This document shows, piece after piece, positions 8,623-17,916 of a stretch of 64,000 bases of DNA. The stretch lies in contig JAUXVD010000019.1 in the NCBI GenBank assembly GCA_030684575.1, forward strand, positions 179,806 to 243,805. The letters run 5' to 3'. The position numbers and the translations under genes were made by a program. The notes under the pieces were generated by a model. That model was given only the letters and a program-made list of their open reading frames with translations, made no database searches and was not told where the DNA came from. Numbering within the stretch: the stretch's first letter is position 1; every line of letters starts with the position of its first letter. This stretch comes from Nitrospirota bacterium (GTDB lineage: Bacteria > Nitrospirota > Nitrospiria > Nitrospirales > Nitrospiraceae).

Positions 8623-9981
8623 TCAGTCCTGTGCGCGGGCGATGGAAATGTTCTGCGCGATGGAAATACGCAGGAGGTGGACCACGAGCAGGAATCCATA
8701 GACGACGCAGAAGAACTTAAAGGTGGCGCGGTAGAAGTCTGTCAACAGGATAGGAAGGCAGAGCGCAAAGAGCAGACTGGCGATGAGCGTCATGAAGGTC
8801 AAGCGCTTGCAGAACTCATGGGACGGTTCCCGCCCGATGGCTTTGAGTGCACGGGCATACCGCTCGGCTCGTTGTAGCCTGGCTGTCCGAAGAGTTGTCT
8901 CCCCGGGGCCCCAGTAGCGCAAGCGGACGTAGCCTGCCAGAATCAAGAGCCATGGTAAGGCCCACAGCGGCCAATAGGCTGTTCCTCCGTACGTTTCGCT
9001 GCTGATCAAGGTGGCGAAGGAGGGGGCATAGAGTAACCCCAGCACCAGCGGCAGGATGCGCTCATCGTTCGGACGTTCGCCATCCGGTCCCCCGTGTATC
9101 AGCTCCCGTTCAAAGAGTGGGTAGCCATACTTCAGCACAACGAGCGCGATGGCGGCGCTCATGGTCTTGTCCGGAACATACCGGATAAAGTTCTGGAACC
9201 AGTTGACGATCCACCAACTCAGGCTTTCACCCCAGGTAAATCCGAAGATGGATTCAAGGTAGAGATGTGCGGTCTGTTCCCATTGGAGCACGCGCTGGCT
9301 CACGGACTCGGCGACCTCAGGATTCAAGGCAAAGGTCGTTTGTTCATGGAGCGCGGCTTGGACGAAGGTTCCCGGCAGACTCATGACGATCGCACCACCG
9401 ACTCCGAAGATATAGAGGAACCAGGCATGGGAGAAGGCGGAGCTGCGTCCGGTGCGAAGATATTTCTGAAAGCCTGTCTGCCTGGCCATCCAGCCCCAAT
9501 AACATGCGCCGACGATGTTCACGAGCGACCAGGGGAAAATCACCACATCCGCTCCGGTTTCCGGGTAGAGCAGCCAATTCACGACGGAATTCGAGAGGAG
9601 CGCGGCGATGGCTCCCCACCAGGGACCCAAGAGGAACGCCACCAGCGCCGTTCCCGTCATGTCGAGAAAGAGAATACTCTCCAGATGGCGGCTCAACGTG
9701 AGCCCGACATAATTGAGGAGCAGGCCGGCTGCGACGATGACGCCGGTTTCGTACAACAGAAGATAGGAGGTCCCTCGAAAGGGTTTGGACGAAAAGAAAT
9801 CGATCGAGGGAGAGGCGCTGGCGGCGGGACGTTCGGTTGGCGACGGTGATTTCTGTTCTTTCTTCCCTATAAACCGGCTGCTGATATCCAGCAATTTCTC
9901 CATCACGGTCAACATGGCCGCGACAAAGCCCGCGATGGTGCCACCGAGCATGAGCATGTCTTTGCCGAAGTCTTCTGGCAT
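8623..9981 (-). CDS. Polytopic membrane protein, ECF S-component-like N-terminal part
   Basis: 452 residues. An N-terminal helix, a charged linker (about 30-60) and then about ten hydrophobic segments are visible. The stretch ESILFLDMTGTALVAFLLGP and the following GAIAALLSNSVV resemble the S components of energy-coupling-factor vitamin transporters. The C-terminal half (about 250-452) is not recognised. No ATPase or T component is adjacent. The gene stands alone; a hairpin of the CTGGTTTTT type lies upstream. Treat the transporter idea as a hint from local sequence pattern only. Confidence 0.55.
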   Translation of the reverse strand: MPEDFGKDMLMLGGTIAGFVAAMLTVMEKLLDISSRFIGKKEQKSPSPTERPAASASPSIDFFSSKPFRGTSYLLLYETGVIVAAGLLLNYVGLTLSRHLESILFLDMTGTALVAFLLGPWWGAIAALLSNSVVNWLLYPETGADVVIFPWSLVNIVGACYWGWMARQTGFQKYLRTGRSSAFSHAWFLYIFGVGGAIVMSLPGTFVQAALHEQTTFALNPEVAESVSQRVLQWEQTAHLYLESIFGFTWGESLSWWIVNWFQNFIRYVPDKTMSAAIALVVLKYGYPLFERELIHGGPDGERPNDERILPLVLGLLYAPSFATLISSETYGGTAYWPLWALPWLLILAGYVRLRYWGPGETTLRTARLQRAERYARALKAIGREPSHEFCKRLTFMTLIASLLFALCLPILLTDFYRATFKFFCVVYGFLLVVHLLRISIAQNISIARAQD

Positions 9982-10072
9982 GGAGCGGCTCCCGTATTGT
10001 ACCGGTAGTCATTCTAGCCATCAAGGGAAACCTCCGCCAGGAAAAGTCCAGAAGCTGACAGGCCGATCTGGG

Positions 10073-10136
10073 TGATCTCGTGTATCTGGTTTTTCCTGTT
10101 CACCCAAACATGCAAGACAAACCAAAAAACCAGAGC
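10073..10136. repeat. Intergenic inverted repeat (TCTGGTTTTT / AAAAACCAGA)
   Basis: Perfect 10-bp arms, TCTGGTTTTT near 10085 and AAAAACCAGA near 10124, flank a spacer containing further AACCAAA-like variants. It lies just after the 3' end of the minus-strand BrkB gene, so it could act as its terminator. The repeat unit matches the spacer before nuoI. Confidence 0.5.
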
Positions 10137-10151
10137 AACCTGCGATTGGTT

Positions 10152-11108
10152 TTAGACGGGGGGACCATCCGGCAGGGCTTGCTCTGAATGAGATGTTTTC
10201 AAGGCAGTGGACGACAGCACCAGCGCCTGTTGCTGGAGGTGGTGGGCGACTTCGGCGCCGATCAGTAAGAGCGCTGCAGAGTAATAGACCCAGAGGAGCA
10301 ATAGAATGACTTCCAAGAGAGATCCGTAGAGGTGCGCGTAGAGGGTGGCATAGGTGCCATAGGTCACGAACAACAGTTTGGCCGAAACCCAGAGCATACT
10401 GAACGTCAGAGCCCCGATCATGGCCTCACGCCATTGCGGCCGTCGCCGGGGCACGAGTCGGTAGAGGCCTGTGACGGTCAGGAAGGCCAGCCCGAAGGGA
10501 AGGGTATAGGTGAGGAATAGATCGTGGGCTGCGAGGGCCAGAAGGTCCAGCCCCCAGAGTTTTGGCGCGTATCCCGTTAAGAAGTTGACGGTTTGAGTGG
10601 CGACATAGGAAAGAATCAGCACGAGCCCGGTCACACCGAGGGACGCTACCGCGATGGCCGTCGAGATGAGGGGATGGCGGCGCCAGGCGCTTTCGAAGAC
10701 GACGTTCAACGCATAGTCGAGTTCATAGAATACCAATGCGCCGAACCAGGCGACGGCCAGAAACACGGCCCATCGGACGGTTTCAAGGCCGCTCACCCGA
10801 TGCAATTCATCTGCGACATGTTCGCCCAGTGAAGGAAGGAAGCCCTTGAGGAAACTGAGGAGCACCTGTTCCCCGATCACGTCCTGACTCACCACAAAAC
10901 TCAGGGCGTAGAGCAGGAGAAAGACGAGAGGGAAGAGCGAGAGCAGGGAGAAGAACGCGAGAGATGCAGCCAGACTGGCACAGCCATGGCGTTGAAACGA
11001 TCGGAGCAGGTCTCGGAGAAAACGAAAGGGCTGCATAGGTGTACTGCGTGATGGGCTTGTCGCAAGCGTAGCACGAGTGGCTCTCTTGCGCACCTGTTTC
11101 GCTCGCAT
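10152..11108 (-). CDS. YihY/virulence factor BrkB family membrane protein
   Basis: 318 residues from the first ATG; an alternative start 24 codons later (MQPFRFLRDLLR, at 11036) removes an Arg/Thr-rich leader and fits the family better. About six membrane helices are present. The family signature is visible in HGCASLAASLAFFSLLSLFP near the N-terminus and in VYYSAALLLIGAEVAHHLQ near the C-terminus. The family was once called ribonuclease BN in error; the role is unclear and may be transport. Neither start has a clear Shine-Dalgarno sequence. Confidence 0.85.
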   Translation of the reverse strand: MRAKQVRKRATRATLATSPSRSTPMQPFRFLRDLLRSFQRHGCASLAASLAFFSLLSLFPLVFLLLYALSFVVSQDVIGEQVLLSFLKGFLPSLGEHVADELHRVSGLETVRWAVFLAVAWFGALVFYELDYALNVVFESAWRRHPLISTAIAVASLGVTGLVLILSYVATQTVNFLTGYAPKLWGLDLLALAAHDLFLTYTLPFGLAFLTVTGLYRLVPRRRPQWREAMIGALTFSMLWVSAKLLFVTYGTYATLYAHLYGSLLEVILLLLWVYYSAALLLIGAEVAHHLQQQALVLSSTALKTSHSEQALPDGPPV

Positions 11109-11167
11109 TGTTCACGTTGGATTCCACGGTATTCGCCAACGGTCTAGCGAAGGATATCGGGCCAGTA

Positions 11168-11353
11168 GGATGCTCAAAAAGACTGTCCAGCAAGGCCGCA
11201 GCGAGTGAAGACCGGAGGCGTACCCCCTGGGGCGCACGGTGCGACGAATAAGGAGCACCAAGTCTGTGCGCGCCGCCGAGTGGTGAGGCGGCCGGGTCCC
11301 CGTTGAGGATCTGAACGATGCGAGAACGACGCTGGCAGGATTTTTCAGCATCC
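11168..11353 (-). repeat. Dispersed hairpin-ended repeat, copy A (186 bp)
   Basis: Read on the minus strand it begins GGATGCTGAAAAATC and ends CTTTTTGAGCATCC, so its ends are inverted repeats. It shares the internal blocks GTTCTCGCATCGTTCAGA and TTCACTCGCTGCGGCCTTGC with copy B at 35980-36098, and has about 65 extra bases in the middle. It starts 10 bases after the nuoN stop in the direction of transcription, so it may form the 3' end of the nuo transcript. Short ORFs inside it are unlikely to be real. Confidence 0.8.
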
Positions 11354-11363
11354 TGCCAGAGGA

Positions 11364-12848
11364 TTATTTGAGCGTCAGGACTGATTGTAGCGCAAAGCTG
11401 ACGAGAGGGTTGGGGAAGAGGCCGAAGAGAATGACGCCGGCAACGGCGCAGGCTAACACGAAGGAGAGGGCCGGCGACGTCACGAGACGTGGCGCAACCG
11501 CAGCGGGATCGGGCTCGCGCATATACATCACCATCACGACCCGCATGTAGTAGTACGCCGATACGGCGGCAAAGAGCAGGGCGATGGCGGCGAGCCAGGC
11601 CAAGCCTGCGTCGACTGCCGCCATGAAGACATAGAACTTTCCGATGAAACCGGCGGTCGGCGGAATGCCCGCGAGTGAGACCATGAAGACCAGCATGAGA
11701 AAGGCCGCGAGCGGTTGGCGCTTTGCGAGGCCCGTGAAATCCTCAATCTCTTCGCCCTCGCGCTCACCCTTCCGGAGCATGCCGATCACCGCGAAGGCTC
11801 CGAGCGTCATGAACGAATAGAGGGCGAGATAGATCATGACGCTGGCCAGGCCTGGCGTGGATCCCGACGGGCCGACGGCGCGGCCTGCCGCCACAAAGCC
11901 GATCAAGGCGTAGCCTGCATGGGCGATGCTGGAATAGGCCAACATCCGTTTGATGTTGGTTTGCACGATGGCCACGACATTTCCGAGCACCAGGGTGACA
12001 AGGGCGATGAGCAGGAACAGGAGCGACCAGTCGGCCTTGAGTCCGCCAAGGCCTTCCACGAAGACACGCATGAAGGCGGCAAAGCTGGCCGCTTTTGCCG
12101 CTACTGCCATAAAGGCCGTCACAGAGGTCGGCGCTCCTTGATAGACATCGGGCGTCCACATATGGAACGGCACGGCGGCGAGCTTAAAGCTGAAGCCCAC
12201 AGCCACGAGAATCGTGGCGATCAGCACGAGGGGGTCGTTGGCCCCGTGCGTGCCGATGGCGATGGCGATCGAGGCCAATTTGGAGCTGCCGGCCATCCCG
12301 TAGAGCAAGGAGATGCCGTACAAGAGAATCCCTGAGGAGAAGGCACCGAGGACGAAGTATTTGGCGGCAGCCTCCAGCGAACGGGGTTTCGATCGATTGA
12401 GCCCGGTCATGACGTAGAGCGAGAGCGACATGAGTTCGGTGCCGAGATACATCGTGAGCAAGTCGGCGCTTGAGACCATGACCATCATGCCGGACAAGGC
12501 GAGGAGGATGAACCCGTAGTACTCGCCCAGGTGGATGTGTTCGGCCTTCAGATACGGCAGCGACATCAAGATCGTCAGGCCGGTCACGCCATAGAGCAGG
12601 ACCTTCCAGAATCTGGCATAGGCATCGATCACCGCCAGATCACTAAAGGCAGAGACCCGGACATTTAACGTGGCAATTTGTCCGCCGGTGAGCCCAAGGC
12701 AGAGGGCGAGGGCGCCCAGGCTCAGCCAGGCCAGGAGATCCCGCCGCGAGGCCGGTGTGATGGGGTCCAGTGCGATGACAAGACAGGCCGTCGCAACGAC
12801 AATGAGCTCAGGAAGCAGGGCTAAGAGGTCGGTGCCGTAGAGGTTCAT
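11364..12848 (-). CDS. nuoN: NADH-quinone oxidoreductase subunit N
   Basis: 494 residues, about 14 membrane helices, one of the three antiporter-like proton-pumping subunits of complex I. The family core is clear, including a Glu in TMYLGTELMSLSLYVMTGL and Lys residues in the central helices (FKLAAVPFHMWTPDVYQGAP, TNIKRMLAYSSIAHAGY). It is the last gene of the nuo operon. The start overlaps the nuoM stop by four bases. A dispersed repeat lies immediately downstream. Confidence 0.97.
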   Translation of the reverse strand: MNLYGTDLLALLPELIVVATACLVIALDPITPASRRDLLAWLSLGALALCLGLTGGQIATLNVRVSAFSDLAVIDAYARFWKVLLYGVTGLTILMSLPYLKAEHIHLGEYYGFILLALSGMMVMVSSADLLTMYLGTELMSLSLYVMTGLNRSKPRSLEAAAKYFVLGAFSSGILLYGISLLYGMAGSSKLASIAIAIGTHGANDPLVLIATILVAVGFSFKLAAVPFHMWTPDVYQGAPTSVTAFMAVAAKAASFAAFMRVFVEGLGGLKADWSLLFLLIALVTLVLGNVVAIVQTNIKRMLAYSSIAHAGYALIGFVAAGRAVGPSGSTPGLASVMIYLALYSFMTLGAFAVIGMLRKGEREGEEIEDFTGLAKRQPLAAFLMLVFMVSLAGIPPTAGFIGKFYVFMAAVDAGLAWLAAIALLFAAVSAYYYMRVVMVMYMREPDPAAVAPRLVTSPALSFVLACAVAGVILFGLFPNPLVSFALQSVLTLK

Positions 12849-14407
12849 CGCGAGATCCCTTCAGTCGTCAGCGGCTGTCCACCGTCTGCCAACAGCGGCG
12901 AGGCTCCTCCGGCAGAGAGTTGGGTCGTCGGTGCCACCTTCGCTCGGGACATGGAGGCGATCATGCCGTTCACGCTTTGATGCATCCGGCTCACGAGCGG
13001 ATTCGGAAAGAATCCGATCCAAAAGACCAACAGAGCCAACGGCACCAGCGTGGCGAGCTCTCGCCGGTTGAGGTCCTTCAGCTTCGGGAGTTGGTGCGGG
13101 AGCGGGACGCCAAAGACGACTCGCTGAATCATCCAGAGAATATAGGCGGCGGCGAGGATGATGCCCAACGAGGCAAAGGCGGTGGCAACTTTGCTCCAGA
13201 GGAAGGTGCCGACGAGCACGAGGAACTCTCCGACAAAACTATTGGTGCCGGGGAGGCCGAGTGACGACAAGGCGAAAATCACCAACAAGGTGGCATATTG
13301 CGGCATCGGTGACGCCAGGCCGACATTGTCGGCGATCAATCGGCTGTGGGTGCGCTCATAGATCATGCCGACGCAGAGGAACAGCGCGCCGGTCGTAATC
13401 CCATGGTTCACCATTTGGAGCACGGCTCCTTCGATGCCCTGTTGGTTCAAGACAAAGATCCCGAGGGTCACGAACCCCATGTGGCTCACACTTGAATAGG
13501 CGATCAGCTTCTTGAGATCCACCTGGGCCAGCGCCATATAGGCGCCATAGATGATCGCGACGATGGAGAGGGCGACCATCATGGGCATGAAGGAACGGCT
13601 GGCGTCCGGCAGCATCGGCAAACTGAATCGCAGAAATCCATAGGTGCCCATTTTCAGCAAAATGCTGGCGAGGATGACGCTGCCGGCTGTCGGGGCTTCA
13701 ACGTGGGCGTCCGGGAGCCAGGTGTGAAATGGGAACATGGGGACTTTGACCGCGAAAGCGGCGAAGAAGGCCAGGAAGAGCCACATTTGCAGCGACGCCG
13801 GGTAGGTCCCTTGGCTCAACGCGAGGATGTCGAACGTATGTCCTCCATAAAAGTAGAGGGCGAAGATGGCGACCAATAACAGCACGCTCCCCGCAAGGGT
13901 ATAGAGAAAGAACTTGATGGCCGCATAGAGCCGATTCGGTCCTCCCCAGACACCGATGAGGAGATACATCGGAATCAACATGGCTTCCCAGAAGATATAG
14001 AACAAGACGAAGTCTAAGGCGACGAATACCCCGAGCATGGCTGTCTCCATGATCAGTAGCATGGCCATGAAGCCCTGCACTCTTATCGTGATCGCAGTCC
14101 AGGAGGCCAGGACGCACAGGGGCATAATCGCAACGGTCATCAAGACCAGCGGAAGGCTGATTCCATCGAGGCCCAGGCTGTAGTAAATGGGGGGCGCGGT
14201 AATCCAGGCGATATGTTCGGTGAACTGCATCTGGCTCGATTGAGGATCGAAGAGCCACCAGAGCGGGAGCGCGATACAGAGGTCTGCCAAGGTCGCGGCC
14301 AGCGCAATCCAGCGAGCGGTCGATTCCGTCACGACATACATCGCGGCAGCTCCCACAAGGGGGAGGACGAGGAGGAGTGAGAGCCAGGGAAATCCGCCGC
14401 TATGCAT
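12845..14407 (-). CDS. nuoM: NADH-quinone oxidoreductase subunit M
   Basis: 520 residues, polytopic antiporter-like proton-pumping subunit. The conserved Glu in FYIFWEAMLIPMYLLIGVWG and Lys/His in FAVKVPMFPFHTWLPDAHVE are present, as is VDLKKLIAYSSVSHMGFV. Length and motifs are standard. The C-terminal tail after the last helix (about 475-520) is Ser/Thr/Gly-rich and longer than in E. coli. It is separated from nuoL by six bases and overlaps nuoN. Confidence 0.97.
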   Translation of the reverse strand: MHSGGFPWLSLLLVLPLVGAAAMYVVTESTARWIALAATLADLCIALPLWWLFDPQSSQMQFTEHIAWITAPPIYYSLGLDGISLPLVLMTVAIMPLCVLASWTAITIRVQGFMAMLLIMETAMLGVFVALDFVLFYIFWEAMLIPMYLLIGVWGGPNRLYAAIKFFLYTLAGSVLLLVAIFALYFYGGHTFDILALSQGTYPASLQMWLFLAFFAAFAVKVPMFPFHTWLPDAHVEAPTAGSVILASILLKMGTYGFLRFSLPMLPDASRSFMPMMVALSIVAIIYGAYMALAQVDLKKLIAYSSVSHMGFVTLGIFVLNQQGIEGAVLQMVNHGITTGALFLCVGMIYERTHSRLIADNVGLASPMPQYATLLVIFALSSLGLPGTNSFVGEFLVLVGTFLWSKVATAFASLGIILAAAYILWMIQRVVFGVPLPHQLPKLKDLNRRELATLVPLALLVFWIGFFPNPLVSRMHQSVNGMIASMSRAKVAPTTQLSAGGASPLLADGGQPLTTEGISR

Positions 14408-14413
14408 ACAACC

Positions 14414-16312
14414 TCAGAACATCAAAAAGACGGTCAGGATCACCACGACCCCGAGCGCCATACCGAGCGCATAATGTTGCGTCTGTCCGCTTTGTGTGAG
14501 CCTCAAGATCCAGCCGCTCCAGGCGATCGCACGGGCCACACCATTCACCGCGCCATCGATCACGGCGACATCGACACGTTTCCACAGTTCGGTGGCGGCA
14601 GAAAAGGTGGGGCGGACGATCGTCCGATCGTAGGCCTCATCGACATACCATTTGTTCAGTGAGCCGCGATAGAGCGATTGCCACCGCCTGGCGAATTGAT
14701 CGGGGAGTGACGGGTGGAGGACGTAGACATAATAGGCGGCGGCGATCCCGAGTAAGCCCATACTCGTGGCTGCGATCGTGATGGCGATGGCGGCTCCCCC
14801 CTCGTGCGTCGCGCCGCCAGTGCCGGTCTCAAACATCGGCCCGAGAAACTCTGGAATGCCGAGATACCCTGTGGCGATGCTCAGTAAGGCGAGGACGATG
14901 AGCGGTATGGTCATGGTCTGCGAGGGTTCATGGATATGGCCTGCGTGATGAGGGTCGACATGCGAAGGGCCCCAAAACGTGACGAAGACCAGCCGGAAGC
15001 TGTAGAACGCCGTCATCAGCGCCGTAATGAGTCCGAGCACGGTGAGGAACTGACCGAGGGGGCCGGCGGACCAGGTCGCAATCAACAGCTCGTCTTTGCT
15101 GAAGGACCCTGATGTCAGCGGGAAGCCAGACAGTGCAAGCGAGCCCACCACGAAGGTCCAATAGGTCACCGGCAATTTATCTTTCAAGCCGCCCATGCGC
15201 CGCATGTCCTGCTCGTGATGCAGGGCGATAATGACCGACCCGCAACCGAGAAAGAGGAGGGCCTTGAAGGCCCCGTGGGTCAGGAGATGGTACATACCTG
15301 AGGCATAGGCGCCGAGACCGCAGGCCATGATCATGTAGCCAAGTTGACTGACCGTCGAATAGGCCACGACGCGTTTGATGTCGGTCTGGGTCATGGCGAT
15401 CGTGGCACCGACGACCATGGTCAACCCGCCGGTGAGCGCCACGACCACCATGGCGGCGGGAGACAAATTATAGAGCGGAGCCAAGCGCGCCACCATGAAG
15501 ACACCGGCCGTAACCATCGTCGCGGCATGAATGAGGGCCGAGATGGGGGTGGGGCCTTCCATCGCATCCGGCAGCCAGACGTGGAGCGGCACTTGAGCGG
15601 ATTTGCCGATGGCGCCGGTGAAGAGGAGGAGACAGATGAGTGTCAAGACGGAGACATCCCAGGTTCCACCAAACGGCCCGAGGATATTGATGACGCTTCC
15701 CACAGACTCGTGGGCGACGGCAAATATTTCAGAATAGTCGAGCGATCCGAAGCTGTACCAGACTAAGAGCAGGCCGAGCATGAAGCCGAAATCGCCGACG
15801 CGGTTGACGATGAAGGCTTTGGTGGCGGCGGCGCAGGCAGCCGGACGATCGTACCAATGGCCGATGAGCAGGTAGGAGCAGAGCCCGACCGCTTCCCAGA
15901 AGATGAAGAGTTGCAGCAGGTTGTCCGCCATGACCAACATCAACATCGAGAAGGTAAAGAGGGCAATATAGCTGAAGAAGCGGGCATAGCCTGGATCTCG
16001 ATCCATGTACCCGATGGTATAGATGTGGACGAGTGAACTGACGGTCGTGACCAGGAGCAACATCACGGCGGTCAGCCGGTCGATGGAGAAGCCGATGTGA
16101 ATATCGAGCGCGCCAGAGGTCAGCCAGGTGTAGAGGGGGAAGCTGGTCTGATGTCCACCTGCCACATCGAAAAAGACCAGGAGCGAGAGCAGCCACGACA
16201 CGACGACAGCAGGGACGGCGACGAGATGGGCCTGGTCCTTAATCCAAGGTCCGAAAAGTCCGAGGATCAGGAACGACGCTAATGGAAGCAGCGGAATGAG
16301 TTCGTACGTCAT
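14414..16312 (-). CDS. nuoL: NADH-quinone oxidoreductase subunit L
   Basis: 632 residues from the ATG at 16312 (MTYELIPLLP). An upstream in-frame extension to 16378 comes from the intergenic repeat and is rejected. This is the distal antiporter-like subunit. Conserved features include FWEAVGLCSYLLIGHWYDRP with the key Glu, KSAQVPLHVWLPDAMEGPTP, TDIKRVVAYSTVSQLGYM and the C-terminal lateral helix region with its terminal anchoring helix (ALGMALGVVVILTVFLMF). It follows nuoK across a repeat-containing spacer. Confidence 0.97.
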   Translation of the reverse strand: MTYELIPLLPLASFLILGLFGPWIKDQAHLVAVPAVVVSWLLSLLVFFDVAGGHQTSFPLYTWLTSGALDIHIGFSIDRLTAVMLLLVTTVSSLVHIYTIGYMDRDPGYARFFSYIALFTFSMLMLVMADNLLQLFIFWEAVGLCSYLLIGHWYDRPAACAAATKAFIVNRVGDFGFMLGLLLVWYSFGSLDYSEIFAVAHESVGSVINILGPFGGTWDVSVLTLICLLLFTGAIGKSAQVPLHVWLPDAMEGPTPISALIHAATMVTAGVFMVARLAPLYNLSPAAMVVVALTGGLTMVVGATIAMTQTDIKRVVAYSTVSQLGYMIMACGLGAYASGMYHLLTHGAFKALLFLGCGSVIIALHHEQDMRRMGGLKDKLPVTYWTFVVGSLALSGFPLTSGSFSKDELLIATWSAGPLGQFLTVLGLITALMTAFYSFRLVFVTFWGPSHVDPHHAGHIHEPSQTMTIPLIVLALLSIATGYLGIPEFLGPMFETGTGGATHEGGAAIAITIAATSMGLLGIAAAYYVYVLHPSLPDQFARRWQSLYRGSLNKWYVDEAYDRTIVRPTFSAATELWKRVDVAVIDGAVNGVARAIAWSGWILRLTQSGQTQHYALGMALGVVVILTVFLMF

Positions 16313-16315
16313 CGA

Positions 16316-16427
16316 AAATCGTCTCTCGTCGTTCGTCGCTCGTGAAACGGCACAAGCGCGAAGTGCCGCAATACGCACAATCCGTCAATTCCGAGCGACG
16401 CGTCACGTTTCACGAAAGACGGTTCTT
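16316..16427. repeat. Intergenic inverted pair of degenerate short tandem repeats (TCGTxxxTCG type)
   Basis: The left arm, about 16319-16352, reads CGTCTCTCGTCGTTCGTC and then GCTCGTGAAACG. The right arm, about 16396-16426, carries the inverse, GAGCGACGCGTCACGTTTCA then CGAAAGACGG. It sits between nuoK and nuoL inside the operon, so it is transcribed and could fold in the mRNA. Confidence 0.6.
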
Positions 16428-16733
16428 TTACCATTTCAGTAACTGAAATTCGTCGATGTTGATCGTGGATTTGGCTCGATATAAGGCGATGATAATCGCC
16501 AATCCGACTGCCACTTCTGCCGCCGCGACGGTCAGGGCGAAGAAGACGAAGACCTGCCCTCCCACATCGTGGAAGTACTGCGAAAAGGCGACGAAGTTGA
16601 TATTCGTCGCATTTAACATCAATTCAACCGACAGCAAGATAATGATGATGTTCCGGCGAAGAAGCACGCCGGTGACTCCCGTCAGAAATACGATGCCGCT
16701 CAGCACGAGATAGTAGGACAACGGGATCGTCAT
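16428..16733 (-). CDS. nuoK: NADH-quinone oxidoreductase subunit K
   Basis: 101 residues with three membrane helices, the exact size expected. The two conserved membrane Glu residues are visible, in [19 protein letters not shown] and in [16 protein letters not shown]. NuoK is part of the E-channel linking the quinone site to the antiporter subunits. The start overlaps the nuoJ stop by four bases. Confidence 0.97.
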   Translation of the reverse strand: MTIPLSYYLVLSGIVFLTGVTGVLLRRNIIIILLSVELMLNATNINFVAFSQYFHDVGGQVFVFFALTVAAAEVAVGLAIIIALYRAKSTINIDEFQLLKW

Positions 16734-17248
16734 GATGCCGCAGGCTCCTCAGGGTCTTTCTTGGCCAGGATGATGGCGCCGATCATCGCGACGAGCAAAA
16801 TCAAGGACGCCACCTCAAAGGGAAAGAGATAGGTGGTGTAGAGCACGTCGCCAATCGCTTCGGTATTACCGGCTTCCCCGACGGTCGTTTCCGTGCCGGT
16901 TGCCACGGTCGGGGCCGTCCAGCCCTTCATGGCCGTAAGGATGACGGCTTCGACGAAGAGGGTCAGCCCTACTGCGGCGGCCATGGGCCATTGCCGATGG
17001 TAGCGGATGTCCTGCTTCAGGCTCAGCAACATGACGACGAAGAGATAGAGGACCAAGATGGCCCCGGCATAGACGATGATTTGCACGGCGGCGAGGAATT
17101 CCGCGTGGAGGGTCACGTAGAGTCCCGCCACGTGAAAAAACATGACGAGCAGCGCCATCGCACTGTAGATCGGGTTGCGTACCGCGATCACGAGCACCGA
17201 TGTTGTGGCGATCACGAATGCGAAATAAAAAAAGAATGCCTGTTCCAT
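16730..17248 (-). CDS. nuoJ: NADH-quinone oxidoreductase subunit J
   Basis: 172 residues, five membrane helices. The conserved third helix is present ([21 protein letters not shown]), the site of the pi-bulge in complex I structures. A loop of about 35 residues between helices 4 and 5 ([20 protein letters not shown]) is longer than usual. It overlaps nuoK and lies 16 bases after nuoI. Confidence 0.96.
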   Translation of the reverse strand: MEQAFFFYFAFVIATTSVLVIAVRNPIYSAMALLVMFFHVAGLYVTLHAEFLAAVQIIVYAGAILVLYLFVVMLLSLKQDIRYHRQWPMAAAVGLTLFVEAVILTAMKGWTAPTVATGTETTVGEAGNTEAIGDVLYTTYLFPFEVASLILLVAMIGAIILAKKDPEEPAAS

Positions 17249-17264
17249 CTCTCCCTAGAGCCCC

Positions 17265-17804
17265 TTAGGACGGCTTTTGCGGCAGGTGTTTGAACGCCAC
17301 GTTGAAGAACGCCACATTCGGGTGTTGGAGTTCCAACTGTTTCTCGCGAACGGGAAACGACCGGTCGCCGATGGCGAGCAACTGCTGCTTATTCAGGTGC
17401 AGCTGCCGCTTGTCGTACACCGCCCATTCATATTCGCGTGTCATGCCGAGGGCATCCACCGGACAGGCATCGACGCACAGCCCGCAAAACAGGCAGCGGG
17501 TCATGTCCATGTAATATTCTTTCGAGTAACGTTTGGTTGGCTCGCCCGGCACTTCGGCGCTGACCACGCGAATGACCCGCGAGGGGCAGGCCGCTTCACA
17601 GAGATCGCAGCCGACACATTTTTCCGTTCCGTCGTCGTACCGTAACAGGGCCAGCATGCCGCGGTAGTTGTCCGGCAACGTCCGTTTTTCATGCGGGTAT
17701 TGCAGAGTGATCGGTCGATAATGGATCAAATGCGACATGGTCGCTTTCATGCCTACGAGGAGGTCGTAGAAGGTAATGGTTTTGATCCAGGTCTTGAAAT
17801 TCAT
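17265..17804 (-). CDS. nuoI: NADH-quinone oxidoreductase subunit I (two 4Fe-4S clusters)
   Basis: 179 residues from the ATG at 17804 (MNFKTWIKTITFYDLLVG). An upstream in-frame extension of 33 residues is encoded by repeat sequence and is rejected. Two ferredoxin motifs are intact: CVGCDLCEAACP and CLFCGLCVDACP, the ligands of clusters N6a and N6b that pass electrons towards N2. The N-terminal amphipathic helix anchors it to the membrane arm. It follows nuoH across a repeat spacer. Confidence 0.96.
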   Translation of the reverse strand: MNFKTWIKTITFYDLLVGMKATMSHLIHYRPITLQYPHEKRTLPDNYRGMLALLRYDDGTEKCVGCDLCEAACPSRVIRVVSAEVPGEPTKRYSKEYYMDMTRCLFCGLCVDACPVDALGMTREYEWAVYDKRQLHLNKQQLLAIGDRSFPVREKQLELQHPNVAFFNVAFKHLPQKPS

Positions 17805-17912
17805 GTTTATCTGGTCTGTTTTGTCTATCTGGTTTATTTGGTTGTTCTGCGTTGTCTCGGTGAACTCGATACCGTGCCTTCTACCCAGAGAAACCAAACA
17901 CACCGAATGAAC
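17805..17912. repeat. Intergenic inverted pair of degenerate short tandem repeats (CTGGTTTATTTG type)
   Basis: On the plus strand 17807-17852 is a run of TATCTGG, TCTGTTTTG, TATCTGG, TTTATTTGG units, and 17880-17912 carries the inverse as CAGAGAAACCAAACACACCG. It separates nuoH and nuoI. Because the minus-strand repeat has no stop codon in one frame, it creates a false N-terminal extension of nuoI. Confidence 0.6.
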
Positions 17913-17916
17913 CGCG

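Noticed and set aside
11112..11351. Small ORF within dispersed repeat copy A
   Set aside because: The same type of reading frame appears in copy B by sequence similarity of the repeat. No independent evidence of a protein.
17805..17903. N-terminal extension of NuoI
   Set aside because: It is encoded by tandem repeat sequence and gives a Gln/Asn/Ile/Asp-rich stretch foreign to NuoI.
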